Assembly (NCBI GenBank): GCA_000708835.1
Contig: DF237204.1
Coordinates: forward strand, 57,320-121,319
DNA: 64,000 nt
Direction: 5' to 3'
Origin: Klebsormidium nitens
Taxonomy: Eukaryota; Streptophyta; Klebsormidiophyceae; Klebsormidiales; Klebsormidiaceae
Both the position numbers and the translations under genes were made by a program. The notes beneath the pieces are model-generated. The model made no database searches. It was not told the origin of the DNA and worked only from the letters and a program-made list of their open reading frames with translations. Positions 12,500 to 26,600 of this stretch are shown piece by piece; within the stretch, counting starts at the first letter, position 1; each line of letters starts with the position of its first letter.

Positions 12500-15400
12500 A
12501 TGGCTGGGGCAACTCAGCCAGCACCTCTGGCCCCCGTAGCCCTCGACCAACCCATGAGCAACCCTTCCAAGATCCTCTTCCAACAAGAGACTGAGCTCCC
12601 GGCAGAAACCTCCGGAGGGCCCAACACAGACGCCAACGTAGCTTCCCCCTCTCCTAAAACCTTAGACGGAGCTTCTCAAGCCCCCAATGTAGAAGCTCCC
12701 CCTCCTGAAAGCTCTTCAAGAGAAGGACCGTCAGGGAGCCCCCCAAAGCGGCGGAAACTAGACGAGCCATGCGGGTTTTGTAATGAGCAGACTGCCAAGT
12801 ACCGGTGTCCTGGGTGTGGGGTCCAGACGTGCAGCCTGGAGTGCTCGAAAGGGCACAAAGAGCGGACGGGGTGCAAAGGGCAGCGGAACAAGACGGCCAT
12901 GGTCAAGATGGCCGAGTTTGATGAGAACAACCTCATCTCAGGTGAGTGACCGCGACAGCGCAGCGTGCTCTGACTGGCAAACGGTGACCTGGATTGCGCT
13001 GGAAGATAAGAAGCTGGACACGTGCTTGGACATGTCAGAACGCCTGGGAAGATCTCGACAAGGCCCGCAAGAGACCTGCAGCTTCAGGGATGTGTTAGAT
13101 GGGAGCATGTTCTTGCTGGCCTCCATGGCCCTGCTCAAACATTGGGGATAGAGAAAGTCAGCGAATACAATTTAGTCGTCTACTCTTGGTGCATTTGATC
13201 TGTGGCAAGTCAGTTGCATTGGGGATCAAAGGCCATGGTCCGACATGCCTCCTCAACAGTGCTCTTTCGGAAGGTCACAAGAAACAAGTGCTGACAGGTG
13301 CAGGAAATCAGCCGTCCCAAGCATCTGAGGCAAGAGGATGTTGTAGGCCGTTGAACAATTGTCCAGCCACACCATAATCATATACTGTCTTCAATCAGGA
13401 CCTTGCTGTGTAGAGGTCCGCATCTCCGCGCATTCAGTACCCTTCCAAAACGTTTCTTTGATACAAAGCAACGCGTTTCTCATTGTCCCTCGTCCTTACC
13501 CTTCTTCCTGCGCACAGACTATAACTTTCTGGAGGAGGCGCTGCGTCAGAACGAGGCGTCGCGGCGCATGCGCGGCACGTTTGAGGGCGGCCCCTACTCG
13601 CGCACGCCCGGCAAGCTGATGGCGCTCATCACCCAGGCGCGCAACCGGCGCATCGAGCTCATCCTGCTCTCGTCGGACCTGTCGCGGCGCAAAGCGAACA
13701 CGTCCTACTACGACAAGAAGTGAGCAGTTTACTTTGTTATGAGGAGCTAGAAGGAGCTTTGGTGCGTTTCTCTTTCTTATAGCAATCGTTGTTGTGTTCT
13801 GTGACCGCCCATTTCCATATTTGGTATTCAAAGCCGTCGAGAGACATGTGTCCAACTGAGTCCAAGAGAGGTGGCGCTACAAACGCGCCTCCTTTCGAAC
13901 GCCTTACCCCCATCCATTTCGCTCACCTTCCTCCCTGCGGTCCGGGTCGATCATTAGTTTTTTGGTCTGAATCTTCTGGCCGGAGTCGGTTCTTCGTATG
14001 CAACCCAGGCCTTTAGCAGGAACGCTATCGGTTGGCACGAATCCAGGAGTTTCACTGCCACGTACCTCTCATAGACGTGAAGCCGTCAGAATTAGGAGAG
14101 CGTCAAAGAAGGTCCAAGCTGCACGTGCTTGGTGTCATCTGGGCTCATCCCTTGTCATCCAAGAATCACTCTGGGGCACAGAAAGCTGACATTGCCTACA
14201 ATGTCTCGCACAGGAGGAAATGCTTCTTTTGGCGGATCGAGTGGGTGTTCCCGTCTGCCCAAGTTCAGCTGGCCACGACAAAGTGAGTCTCTGCTTTCAG
14301 AAAAGCACGACCGCCTTTGTTATCCTAGTGAACCGGGCTCGTGAGCTTCTTCCAGTCCAACGGGCTTCAGCATGGAGTTCCTCCTTTTCACTTGTCCACG
14401 CCCAACTCTCGTGATCCTCGGACTCGATAGATAAGTTGCCTCAAGAGGTTAGTTTCGCGCACAAAAGCAGTGCACATCTACCTCTTCCTGGGATCCTGCA
14501 GTCGTCCGATTAAATGAGAAATCTAAACGTCAAGCACGGGAAGCCAGCTCGCATTGGCCGCGAAGGCTGACAGCGTCGTTACTTCGACGTCATGTGCGTC
14601 CTGAGTTCGAGAGACGGCACCTACATCTTGCCTCGTCCTTCCTGTGAGGCTGCGTGATCATCAGTCGCCTCGAATCAAGGTCCGCATAAAATTTGGGCAT
14701 ATGGATCGCGTCAGAACCGCTGAGTCCTCAACAGTGGTCTTACTGGCAGCTGCCCAGACTGGGAAGACCGCCGCTGGTCCTCACTGTCGTTTTTTTTCGT
14801 GGCGCAGATTAGACGAGCACCAGCCGCCGCTGAAAGCGCTGGGCGGCCTCCTGGAGGCGCGGCCCGGCAACGCGGCGCTGCGGCACAAGCTGCGCGACTA
14901 CTGCGCCGCGGGGGCGGACACGCTCACGTTCCTGCTGCGCAAGGACTGCTGCAAGGTGCGCGCGCGCTCGCCGCGCCCAATTAGTCCGTCGTGTGACGTC
15001 TGCTGGGGCCGTATGCAACTTGGGTCTCTGTGCGATCCGCCTCAAGGAGATTGCTGTTGAAGAGAATGCAAGCCCTGCTGAAGTTCGTAATGATTTGTCC
15101 AAGTCGAATCTGCTATGAACGATGTTTGTATACACAGACTGTATTCAAGACGTCGTGCTCTCTGCCCTCCAGCCCAGTCGTTGCGACTTCTCAAGCCTAC
15201 TCGACTGGCAGTCAACAAGTCCCGTGTGTTCAAGCCCTTGAGGGACTGCCTCCATTCCATCGTCAGAAAATCGAGACAGCGTGTTTTGCTCTTGTTAAGC
15301 CAGCAACATTTGCTCAGCTTTCCCTTTGGCTAACCTGTTTGTCGAACTTCAGTCGTGGTGTTAAGCTACCATGAGCGAGTGGCAGTTCTACTCTGAACAG

Positions 15401-15970
15401 TGTGGCCTCTGAATGCGTCAGCGGGTCTGAAGATTCCAAGCGCCGTTTCGTAAACAAGTACCGCGACTCCCGCAGGCTAGCGAGCAGGTGTACTACAAGA
15501 TCGACCCGTCGCGCCCGCTGCGCAAGCTGCTGGAGCGCAAGACGCTCATCGAGTTCCCCGTCATCACGGTCGCGCTGCCGTCCGAAGCCGGGAGCTACAC
15601 CCTGGAAGAAGAGGAGCCCGAGTCGTCCGAGTCCGCGTGGGGGGCCTCTTCCGAGAAAGGCTGGCAGTCGGACGGCAACATCGCCGCGCTGGTGGATCCA
15701 AGGGTTCAGCTCTACGCAGAGAAGCCGGCAGAAGGTGGGGGAGAAGTGGGGGCCGATCGAGAAGAGGGCAACGGGCCTCCCGAGGAGGTGCCGATCGTGA
15801 GGGGGAGGGATGGAGCGGAAGTGGGGGGCGGAAAAGGCGGGGGAGAAGGGGGGGGCGATGAGGACGTTCCGGATGTGGAGCTGGCGGCGCTGCTCGCTAA
15901 GGCGGCGATGGCGGACTTCAACAGGAAGCGGAAGAAAATGGAGGAAGATGCGCGGGAGGCGAGGGCTTAG
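12500..15970 (+). CDS. BCD1: Box C/D snoRNA protein 1 (zinc-HIT domain, ZNHIT6-like)
   Basis: Five exons join in phase: 12500-12941, 13518-13719, 14214-14282, 14808-14955 and 15488-15970, giving 447 residues. BCD1/ZNHIT6 is a nucleolar/nucleoplasmic assembly factor for box C/D snoRNPs, which guide rRNA 2'-O-methylation. After a disordered Pro/Ser-rich N-terminus with a basic patch (PPKRRKLDEP), a HIT zinc finger spans about residues 91-125 with ligands C91, C94, C103, C106, C111, C115, H119 and C125. It is followed by the family signature KTAMVKMAEFDENNLIS and DYNFLEEALRQ. Exon 3 gives CFFWRIEWVFPSA and exons 4-5 give LRHKLRDYCAAGAD, YYKIDPSRPLRKLLER and LIEFPVITVALP, all typical of the BCD1 C-terminal domain. 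The last 110 residues are acidic, Gly-rich and low in complexity, an extension relative to the core family. The start at 12500 is the first ATG in the frame. Confidence 0.93.
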
Positions 15971-17673
15971 GACGTGGCCGAGTGTCGTAACATAGGCGAT
16001 GTGGTGAAGCACGACGGTAGCCGGAGATTGGGCGGCTTCTCTTTCACAAGAGGAAAGTAGATGGAGCACGGCATGGAACCCCTAGTGAAATTGGAAAATT
16101 TTTGGGATCAAAAGTCTTCGCTCTGATTTAGCCACGCGATTCGTACGGACGCGTTCCCCCGCTCTATCGTTGTCAAGTGGACATTTTGAAGGCTCGCTGC
16201 GGCGATCGCAAACTTAAACCCCGCGGGACGGACCTCAGGCTATTGCGATCAGTGTCGCGGCGACTGCAGCCGCATGGTCCGGACTGTGACCATCCCGCTT
16301 GCGGCATTCTGCTCTGTTGATGTAAGCCTGCCGATGGAAGTTTTATACGGGTAGGGCCTACCGTCTGTGCCGGTGGCCAACCATAAAGGCTGGCGCCATG
16401 CGCCGAGCTTACTATACCCCGACGGTCGGCGTTGGTTGTTTTCCATCGTAAGAGTCGGTCTTCGATCTACTAGCTGTCATGGAGTGGGCCGGGACCCTCT
16501 GTCACGCATATACGGTAGACACGCCTCTTTACGCACGTACTACGCCGGCGGCAAACCGTGCAACAGGTGTTGAGCGCGGTGCGAGGCAATGATGATCGAG
16601 TGCTCACCGGGCGGCCACATACGCAATCGAGCCCGCCGGCGCGCCAACGTCTTTTTTGAGTGCATCATTATTCATTTACTTCGAGCTGGCGGGCGCGTTC
16701 GGCTGTACTATATGTGCGACGGCGCGCAATTTGATTAATTTGAATGACATTTGACTCACTCGAATAAACTCTATAAACAGTGATGCTCAAACGCGCTCGT
16801 ACACATCGATCATGCATGCATAGCTGCAGCTTGGGGTGGCTAACGAAAGTGATCGCTGACTTACTTATGTAAAGCGCGGCAAAGTTCCCGGCTATAAGCA
16901 TGGCTAGCTCATGCAGCATGAACGTGCTCTTGCAAATTAAGCTGCCTTAAGTTGCCCATATGCCATGGGATGCATGGCGTCTTTGTACGGTCGTGCTGAA
17001 ATTGCGGAGTCCAATAATTACAGAGAAAGATCGATTTGCCTCACTTTGACCTCCTCACTGTTATGCCTAGCCTAGCTTATCAGGTACTCTGTCTGCCATA
17101 CCGTATACTACGAGAGTAGCCGGAAATGCATATATGCAAAGAACAGTATGCTTCCTAACGTGTGCTGTCATTATCTGAATACCGTGACGTGCGCAGTCCA
17201 AGTTTTTGTTGATGTCTCTTTGACTAATTGTATAACATTAGCTGTAAGCATGCACGGGTGTCCTGTAGCGGTCATGTTTACGTCTGATCATGTGTAGAGG
17301 TCGGTATACCTTGTCCTGTGATCTGAGTAGCTGTGTTCATCTTCCTTTAAAACTGAAACTCCGTCTTCTACAGCTCAACACAATTCTTCAACGATTCATG
17401 TTGACCAATGCTCAGCATGCGAGTCATCAATTGAGCACGTCCCGCGGCCCATCTTTCGCTTGCTTCGAGCTTTTGATCTCTCCACCAGTCTCTCTGGCTG
17501 AGGAAAGCAGCTAGGTTTCCCTTCAGCTCCTCTTTTGAATCATCCAAAACACGCTTCGAACTGCGCATCCAGGTACGGTACCTGTTCAAGCCTTTCTTGG
17601 CTGAACCTGAGCCTATCAGGATCCATTCCAACGACTCAACATTTTAGGCCATTTTTCGCAGACACAGACGTGG
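15971..17673. other. AT-rich convergent spacer between BCD1 and the ankyrin/coiled-coil gene
   Basis: Two genes end toward each other here. The block 16,600-17,300 is noticeably AT-rich with TTAATT, ATGCATGCAT and CATATATG-type words and contains no protein-like frame. I see no complete transposon ends. Transcript 3' ends of both neighbours should fall here. Confidence 0.5.
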
Positions 17674-20600
17674 CTAGGTCTTGCCCATCCTGTACGCCTT
17701 GAGCTTGTCAAACATGCCCCCCCCCTTCTTCTTCTTGCCGTCCTCGTCGTCGCTGATGGGGTCCGTCGACAGTTTCGTGTCTTTCTCGATCTGTTTGATG
17801 GTCGCCTCCGCGGCCGCGCCGTCCATGCTCTCCGCGAGCGAGAGCGTCATCGCGCGCGCCTTCATCTCCGCCTCCTCGCGCTTGCGCAGCGCGTCGCGCA
17901 TCTTTGCCTCCATATCCGCTAGCCTCGCCTGCGCGGGGTTTGAGGGTTTGCATTCCAAGCGGAAGCGAGATAATATTAACTCAACGGATATCTGATTGAT
18001 ATCCAGCCCAAGCGCCTCATGAATGTCTGGTTGGCACAAACGAGGGGCCTGAAGTGGGACAATATATTGTTGGGTTGTTGCCTTCCGGAAGCTTAGAAAA
18101 AGAGAAAAGCAGGATCTCATCTTTTAGATGTATGTAACCATTGTAATAGCATCGAGACCTCGCTTGTCGAACCGAGGCTTAGGGGATACTACGACATGGA
18201 GTGCCGATCCAGACCTGAATGCTCCTTTCCTTCTACTCCAATGTTGGGTCCCCTCACATCACACAACACCACTGATCAAACACCTGTTTGACTCAGATTT
18301 TCAGAGCATAGAGTGATTTAGACTCCTTCGAAATTCTGTTTCTGCCCTCTATCATCAGAGTACGCCTTTTTACAACCAGACTTTTTAGTCGCCCATGCAG
18401 TGCGTCGGTAACGCTAGGCACCGCTTCAGCCCGCCGTTTCGTCGCTCTCTCACCTGCTCTGCCTTGAGCTGCTTCTCGACCTCCGCTCGGCGCAGCTCCG
18501 CCTCTTTGGCGCGCGCCTCCGCGTCGCCCTTCTTCATCTCCGTCGCGCTCAGCTTCGACTCCGCGGCCGCGCGCTTCGCTGCTTCCTCTTGAAGCTTGGC
18601 CTCGGCAGCCTTCCGCTTCCGGGCCTCTTCCTGCGGAACGGAAGGTCGGAAGATTAATAACAGAGCCATGACGTCAACGAGAAAACGGATGCACATACAA
18701 GTACATCGAGGTGAGCCTCGAAAGCAGGGTACTCGTCTTGCACGGTAAGCTGGGTAACCTGGAACTTAACACGAGGTTCTCTTTGGCTTCAAAACCTTCG
18801 CCTGAACTTGACGAGCCTATAGCCTCCAAACATACCCTCAATCCCAGTGCTCCACGTGTCCTCACCTGCGCCGCCGACTCCACGAGCGCCTGCGCCTTGG
18901 CCTCGCTCTTGTTCATCGCCTCCTCAAACGCGCGCGCGCTCTTCTCCGCGAGCCGCTCCGCCTCGCGTACCTTTGACTCCAGGCCCGCGCGCGCGGCCTC
19001 TGCCGCTACCAGCCGCTGCTCCAGCTCGTTGCGCCGCGCCTCCTCGCGCGCGGCCTTTGCGTCCGCCTCCGCACGTCTAGAGCGAGAGAAGAAGATAACC
19101 TCAAAATCACATCCTTCTACTGATTTCACATCAGATCAGACAATTGTGCGACTATCAAATAGTACTTTTGAAAACTGTGAAAGAATCTTCCAACGGATTG
19201 CCTGCACCCAACAGGAACAGAATCTGATGCAACGGAATCCGATCGTCTGAAAGCTCCTCGAGCAAAAACGGCGCAATCTGGCCTCGCCAATGCATCGCTC
19301 AACGAATAGCGCCGGACCGGGCGGGTGTACACTTGAGCGCAAAACTAAAGCTCCTCACTTGGCCGCCTCGGCCTTGAGCCGCGCCTCGCTGTCGGCCCGC
19401 TTTGCTTCCGCCGCGCGCCGCTTCTCCATTTCCCCGGCCATGGCTGCGTCGGCCAGCTCCACCGCTCTCTCCTCCGCGCGCGCGTTCGCCTCCTCCTGAA
19501 GGCGCGCGAGCGACGCCTGGCTTTGCGAAAGGCTCTGCAAGCTGGACTCAGCCCGCGCGCGCCGGGCCGCCTCCTCTTCTGCGCGCGCTTCGGCCTCGAG
19601 GCGACGGGCTTCGGACTGCAGCGAGTGGCCGTTCTGTCAGTAAGACTGCATATCTCTGACAGTCCCTGGAGGTCTTGTATATAGAAGAATACTGCTGAAA
19701 AGAAAAGAGAAGAACTAAGTTCGGGTTTCAGACGAAAGATCTGGCGATGTTGTCAGGTTGATATCCCAAAAATAGCAAGCAAAAAGGTTCTCGGGACGGA
19801 AATAGCAGATCCTTTGGAAGAAACATTACCGGTTCAGCCCATCTAAGTAACGCAACAATCTTGCAGCGTACGCCCATTGAGAATACACCGATGCACCTTC
19901 GGATATAATCCTCACCTCCTTCAGTCGCTCCTCCGCCTCTTCCGCCCGCTTCCGCGCCACCTCCTCCCTCGCCTCTCCCCTGCTGCGCGCGAGCGCGCGC
20001 GCCTCGGCGACCAGTTTCTCGGCGGCCGCCGCTCTCTCTTCTGCGTCGGCCAGCCGGGCCTCCGCCTCCGCGACGCGCGCCTGAGCCGACGCGCGCTCCT
20101 CCGACTCGCTCCGGAGGCGCTGCTGGACCTCTTCCACCTGCTTGTGGAGCGCGCTCGCGGCCGCGGTGTCGAGGGTTTGAACGCGCGCGCTGTGGGCCTG
20201 CTCCAGCCGGGACGCCAGCTCGCGGGCCTGCGCAGAAGGAAAACAGGGTCAAGAAAGGTGTCTAAGCCACGAACGGTCCAAAAGCATTCAATCAAAGACC
20301 AGCTAACGATGACCACTATTCTTAGCAATCTGTTTCTCACCCAAGAAACTGAGGACGGCACTTGACAAGAGGACAGCAGACTCGGCGATTTCAATGACGG
20401 CAAGCAAAATTGGAATTGACAGCAAGTCACCTGTTAGTCAGTGCAAGTTTTCGTGTGCGAAAGAGCACACCGCTCTCGGATTGCCATTCGCACGAATGTG
20501 ATCGGGAGTACTCATCCGTGGATTGAATAGTGTTAGAGACACGTTGTCGCTCACTTTCTCCGCCTCAGCCGCTAGTTTCGCCTCCAGCTCCTCTCGCTCG

Positions 20601-23600
20601 CGCGCTGCGCCAGACGCGCCGCTTTGCGCTTCCGCCAGCGCTGCCTCCAGCCGCGCAGCCCTCCCCGTTGCCTCGCGCAGTGCCCCGTCGCCCTCTTCGC
20701 AGCGCCTGCGCTCCTCGCGCGCGCTCGCTTCCAGCGCGGACCGCTTGGCGTGCTCCTCCGTCAACTGCGCGCGCAGGGCAGCGCGCTCTCGAGCATCGTT
20801 CTCGACCTGTATTCCAAGTGGAAGAAGTGAAGGGTAAGTATCGGCCGCAGTACAGACTGGGATCACATACTTTTGATAGAGTCCCCGAATGGCACGTCGA
20901 ACGCCTTCTAATCCTGGAACCTTACACGTAGCTTGATCTCAGGTCAATGGAAGTGCCGGTAATTGCTTGAATAAGCCAACCGCGCATTTGGAGCTTGACC
21001 TTGCAGTTTGTCACGCTCGTAACTCAATAAATACTTAAGAATTCAGTGGACAGAGCCGTTTGAACGAGAACTCGCGACCTCCTCTCCAAGACGTTATTGT
21101 GGTAGGTACAACTCTTGACGGCACACCGTACAGAAACAAGACCAACGGCTTCGATGCACGCCAGCCTAAAAGGTCGCCATTAGTAGACGAAGATTCCTAT
21201 TTGCACGACAAAGCACTTGGAGTTGTGGTGCACCTCTCGAACTTGGCCCACCTGTGATTCTGCCATCTGACGTTTTAGCGCTTCTTCCCGCGCGCGCATC
21301 TCCGCCTCCTCCCTCTTGGCGGCTTCGGCCCGCGCCTCCGCGCGCGCGTTTTCGAGCGCTTCGATTTCGGCCAGGGACCCGCTCTTCTCGGCCGCCAGGG
21401 CACGTGCCTCTGCGTCAGCACGCTTGGCGCCCTCGTGCGCGGCGCGGCTCTCGGCGGCCATCCGACGGTTGCTCTCTGTCACAAAGAAGAAAAGGGTCTC
21501 ACGGTGCTGGATCCGAGGAAAGCTGTTGCTGGGGGACTGTTAGACATCGCGAGAACCAGAAATGAGCGCTGCCCTGAGTCACCGCATTATGACCGTCGGC
21601 TGCGAGTGTTACAGATAGATTTTGAGTCTTACAACAGCGTTGCAACTCATAATCGTTAAAGCCCTCAAACCCAGAATACGTCACAAGCGCTGAATGAGCT
21701 TTTGAAGGGCGGAAAGAGGAGACGCTCACGCACGTATTGCTTCATTCAGTCAGCCTGTTACATGGAGTTGCCTCACCTTCTACGAGCGCCAACTCGAGCT
21801 CCTCCTTCCGCTTCCGTTCCGCTCCGGTCCCCTCTTCCGCCTCCCGGGCTCGCTCCTTCAACTCCTTGAAGTCATCCTCCGCTTGAGCGAGCGCGCGCTT
21901 ATGCGCCTCTGCTCTCGCGATTTCATGGGAAATGGCTGCTTCCAAGGCGGCCCGCGCCTCTGCCTCCGCCTTGAGCTTGGCTTCGATATGCGCGCGCTTC
22001 GCGCTTTCTTCCGCGAGCGCCTTCTGCAGCTGCGACTGCTTCTCGACCCCGCACTGCACCCTGCACGGCAGCACGGCGGAGCAGGTCAGAGAACGGCTCT
22101 TCCGAAGTGAGCCACGTAGAAAAGTCCATAACGTAGGCTCACACACAGACAAATCTGACACGCTAAGGTACCACAGGTCTTTCAATTCATAACCCAACCC
22201 TGAAAATTGAAATCATGAGCGCCCCTACTCATAATCTGCCATCATCGTCCAGCTACAAAGCCACGTCTCCTGGCACCTGGCTGGCTCAAGAAGTTGCTAT
22301 CAAGCTGAAGCTGTCTACTATCCTTGTTCGGTAGACTGCTCGTCCTTGCTTCTCCGGTCATTGAATGATCGGCCCGTCTAAACCACTTTCGACGTGCATC
22401 TCCATCCTAGCTGTAATGCCTCAAGTCACAAAATGATGCAAAAAAGCTCTTTCTGTTCTCCAACTCACGAGAACTGCAGCTCCTGCATCTTGGCGGCCGC
22501 CTCCGCGTCCCGCCTTTCCAAAAGCTCGCGTGCCCGCGCCTCCTCGGCCGCGATCGCCTCCGCGCGCTCGCGTTTCTCCTTCTCGTCGCGCACAGCCGCC
22601 TCCGCCTGCCGCCGCTTCGCGCTCTCGCTGTTGACGTCACCCGCCGCCCGGAGCTGGATGTCCACCAGCTGCATCACAACGCAGATGACGTCAGCCAGCG
22701 CCGGGTGAGAACCGGGGGACGTCAGATTGGAACCGTCCATCAGAACCTTCAGGACCCCTCCGCGCCCAGGCCTTTACAAATCCAATGCACCTGAGGTCCG
22801 TGATCTACCATCGATTGAACAAGGAGAAGGCAGCGCACAATGGATGGAGGCCTTACGACCGGGATTGAACATCTTATGTTACGAAATCTGGGCAAGATAT
22901 TAGAAACCTCATTTTCAATGATGTATCTTTTCACCTGGCACTGCATCAAGATGTAATGGAAATTGCGAAAGACGTTATCAAGACAATTTCGCAAGGCTCT
23001 GCGCGCGCGCGCTCTCACCTTGGCCTCGAGGTCCCCGACCTTGTTCCCCTCGATCGTGGCCCGTGCCTCCGCGTTTGCCCGCCGCACCTCGTTGTCCACC
23101 GCGCGCGCCTTCCACTCCTGCATCATCGCGCGCGCTTTCGCCAGCTCCGCTTCCAACCGGTCCCCGTCCCTCTTCAACCGCTGAAGCTCGTTCTCCGTTT
23201 CCAAGAGCCGACTGTCCGCGATGAACTGCTTCTTCTCCAACTCGCGCGCGCGTCTCTCCGCCTCTCCCGCGCACTTTTCTTGCTCCTCCACCTTCCGCAG
23301 CGCGTCCGCGAGCCGCGCCTCGAGCTCGCGAGTTTTCTCGTCTGCCTTGCCCGCCTCGGACTCGCGTTTCGCGCGCTCCTCGCGCGCCATCTCTTGCGCG
23401 CCCGTCAGCTTGTATTCCAGCTTCCGGTTGACCAACTCGAGCTCGTTCCGCCGCTTCTCGGCGGCGCTTGCCACCTGCTCAAAGTCGCAGCGCAGGCTCG
23501 ACTCGCGCGCCGCGGCCGCCTCGGCTTCCTTCCGTTTGGCGGACTCCTGGAAACGGAACGATCGACGGGTCAGCAGCGCGCTATTGTGGCCATTCAGGAA

Positions 23601-26600
23601 GCGCGGACCCTCATGAGACTGGATGCTGGATCTGATAGTATCACGCAGAGAAGAAGGATGAGATGGTGAGTGCCAAGAACGATCCGTCGCCCTCCAAAAA
23701 GATTATGGACTCTGTTGGCTGTAGCGAGCGAAAAGCGCATGGAAGAATCTGGATGATTTTGCGCTGCAATGCTCCAAAAAAGCGGTCTACGATAGTAACA
23801 AACATCTTTGATGTTTTTTTGATATGGAGAAGCTGCGGAGCTCGAGGACTTATAGCGTTTTAGAAACTGCAAGGCTGCAATCCAGCAATCATTGTCTCGA
23901 CGGAATGCTTTTGCCACTCAACATATCATGCAGCACCAATTCCGTATACTCAGTGTTAGAAACCTTTGACAGTCCTCACCTCGCCCGCCGTTTGCTCGGA
24001 GGCCGCGCACCGCTTCTCTGCCTGAGTCGCCCGCACCCCCGCCTCGCTCGCGCGCTCACCCGCCTCGGCCGCCTCCTTCCGCGCAGCCTCCGCCTCTTCC
24101 TCTGCGGACTGCGCGCGTGTCTCGGCAGCGCGCGCGCGCTCTTCGGCTGCGTCGGCGGCCGCGCGCGCCTGGTGGCCCGCGTGCACCTCCGCCTGGAGCT
24201 GCTTCTCCAGCTTCTCCCGGATGTGCGTCGCGTCGTCCAGCGTCTTGCGCGTCTCCTCCAGCGCAGACGTCAGCTCCTCAACACGCTTCTCGGCCTGCGG
24301 GACAAGGGGAGAATGTGCATACGGGTGACGAGATTTCGAACTTCAGAGTGAAGGGAGTCGGACTGTTGCAATCTGCCTGACAGTGCGCCAATGGAGAGGA
24401 GCAAAGCTGATTCGTCGCTGAGTAGGCTTTATATGGGGCTGCCGTGCTACTCCTTCCTGATTGTTGCTAGGAGCGGAACTGCAGGAGGTGTCGGGGTGAG
24501 ATATCTGATTGCCTCATTCCTTTCAAGTCAAACCAAGCCTTCCCGTCCGGCGTTCAATCGATCTGGGTTCACCAGTTATGCGTCTAAATCCAATCGTTGA
24601 AGTATTGCATACGTCGAGAGGGTTTAACCCCAACTTGTTGGCAACGCTGCTTTACAAGAAGTGTCGCCAAACGGGCCGTTCACAACAATGGAGCTGGGGA
24701 CTCACTTCTCGCCCTCCCGATCTTGTTCCCGTCATGTAACTCCTCTGGTGAGTGTACTTCCAAATGAATCCACATTCTCAAACGGCAACTTGAAAGAAAC
24801 GCAAACACTCAAGCCTTGTGCCACATCGGAGCGCACACCTTTTGCCGCTTCGCCTCCGCGGCCGCTGCGCCTGCCTCGGCCCGCCCGCGCGCAGTCGCGC
24901 TCTCCAGCGCGCGCTCTTCGGCGGCGGCTCTCAGAATCTTCTCGGACGCCGCGCTCTCCTCTGCCTGCCGTCGGATGTCCTCCTCGCGACGGGCCACAGC
25001 TTCCGCGTCGGACTGCTTCCGTTCCGCCTGCCAAATCGGATAGAGTGATCAGAGTCAAAGGTCCCGCCAAATGTTTTCAAGGTTGCAACACTGACTTTCT
25101 AATAGGACAGCCACAGACGGGGCAGTCAGGAGATGGAATTCACTTCCCAAGCTGCACTTTGCCGTCAGCAACTGGAACACTCCCCTACGCAATTTTGGCG
25201 GCCCTTCCAAGTCCGTCCCTTAGAGAAGGAAGACGCACCAGATAAACATTTTCGTTGAAAGGATTCTAAATTCTTATATAGTCGACAATTGGCCCCCCGC
25301 AGCGCACCTGCGCGGCCCGGTCGAGCGCGTCCTGCAGTTTGTCGGTGGCCTCGCGCGCGCGGTCCTCGGCGGCCTTCTTCTTCTCTTCCATCTCCTCCAG
25401 CTTGGCCTGCGCGCGCCGTGCCGCAATCTCGTCGTACGCGCGCCCCACGCTCGCCTCCGCGCGCCGCATCAGGTCCACCTGCGCGATCGTCTCCGCCACC
25501 GCACCGCCCACCTGGGAAGCACGCAAAGACGGCGTCAGAGCAGTTGCTAAGCCTTAAACAACCTGCGTAGCGATAAATACCGGTGTTTGCGATTGATTCG
25601 AGCCGGTTGGTTCCGATCAAGGTGGGTACTGGCGAAACGTACTGCCAAAAGGGATGTCCCTCGATCGGGGAGTCAATGCTCGTGCTGTTCCACTGCCCAC
25701 CAGACACTGTGACGACCCCCTTGGTCGTCAAGGCCTCTACTTTCTCTGCTACTGCAGTGTTCAGAAGTTAGTCCTTAAGACAGGACATAACCTCACAAGT
25801 CAGTCGAAACACGAGGGCGTGTGGGAAAGCGTTACATTGTGTGGTCAGACGTGAACCTTTGCCAACTCTTCTTTGCACCGTGCGGCACTGATTCCCCCAC
25901 TGGTGCTACCGCGCACATCCGAGCTTCCAACATGGCTCCTCATGTTTACCACTCCCGGCAATCATGATCTGAATTCCTCGATCAAGTTTACTTGTGTAGG
26001 CTTGGCATGCTTAGTGAGTTCCTGCGCGGCGGCTCACCATGGTGGAGCCCCGCCTGCTGGCCGTGTGCGCATTGATGATCCTGATGACGTCAGCCCGTTT
26101 GCCGTGCTCCGCCAGCTGCTGCGGGGTATGCCCGTCCTGCGTACCAGCGGCCGACCATTATTCTCACGCCCCATAAGCGCTTGCTCCGTAGAGACACTTG
26201 TGCTCGTGTGATCCTCCCACTTGATCACGCATATCGCAACGCAAGATGCCTCAGCTAGCCTTCAAGTCTGTCTATCAAGATTTATGGACCACATTTTATG
26301 TAGGCTAAAGGTCCTGTATCCTGCTTCAGTTTCTGGTCACGACCCGTTTGTCTTCTTGCGCCCTACCTTAAAGCAGGGCACAGTAGGGACTGCCTGGGAA
26401 TCAGTAGAGCCGCAGGGAACCGGAAGCATGCTACGAAGTCGGCGGATTCTCGTGTAACTCCTCCTCAGAGCGACCGGTACAAGCCCGCTCAGGCAACTGA
26501 ATCAACTTTGACCGAGCGAAGGAGTGAGAGCGCATGCGGCGCACCTTGTTCTTGGCCGCCTTGTTGGCCCCCCTCTGCAGCAGCACCTTGACCACCTCCA

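Noticed and set aside
15314-16069. 251-codon minus-strand frame
   Set aside because: Antisense of the BCD1 last exon, whose protein motifs are clear on the plus strand.
18711-19250. Plus-strand Ala/Ser/Arg-rich frames through the coiled-coil exons, also at 20523-20931, 22956-23669 and 23824-24351
   Set aside because: Mirror frames of the minus-strand Ala/Glu/Arg exons; they cross introns without splice logic.
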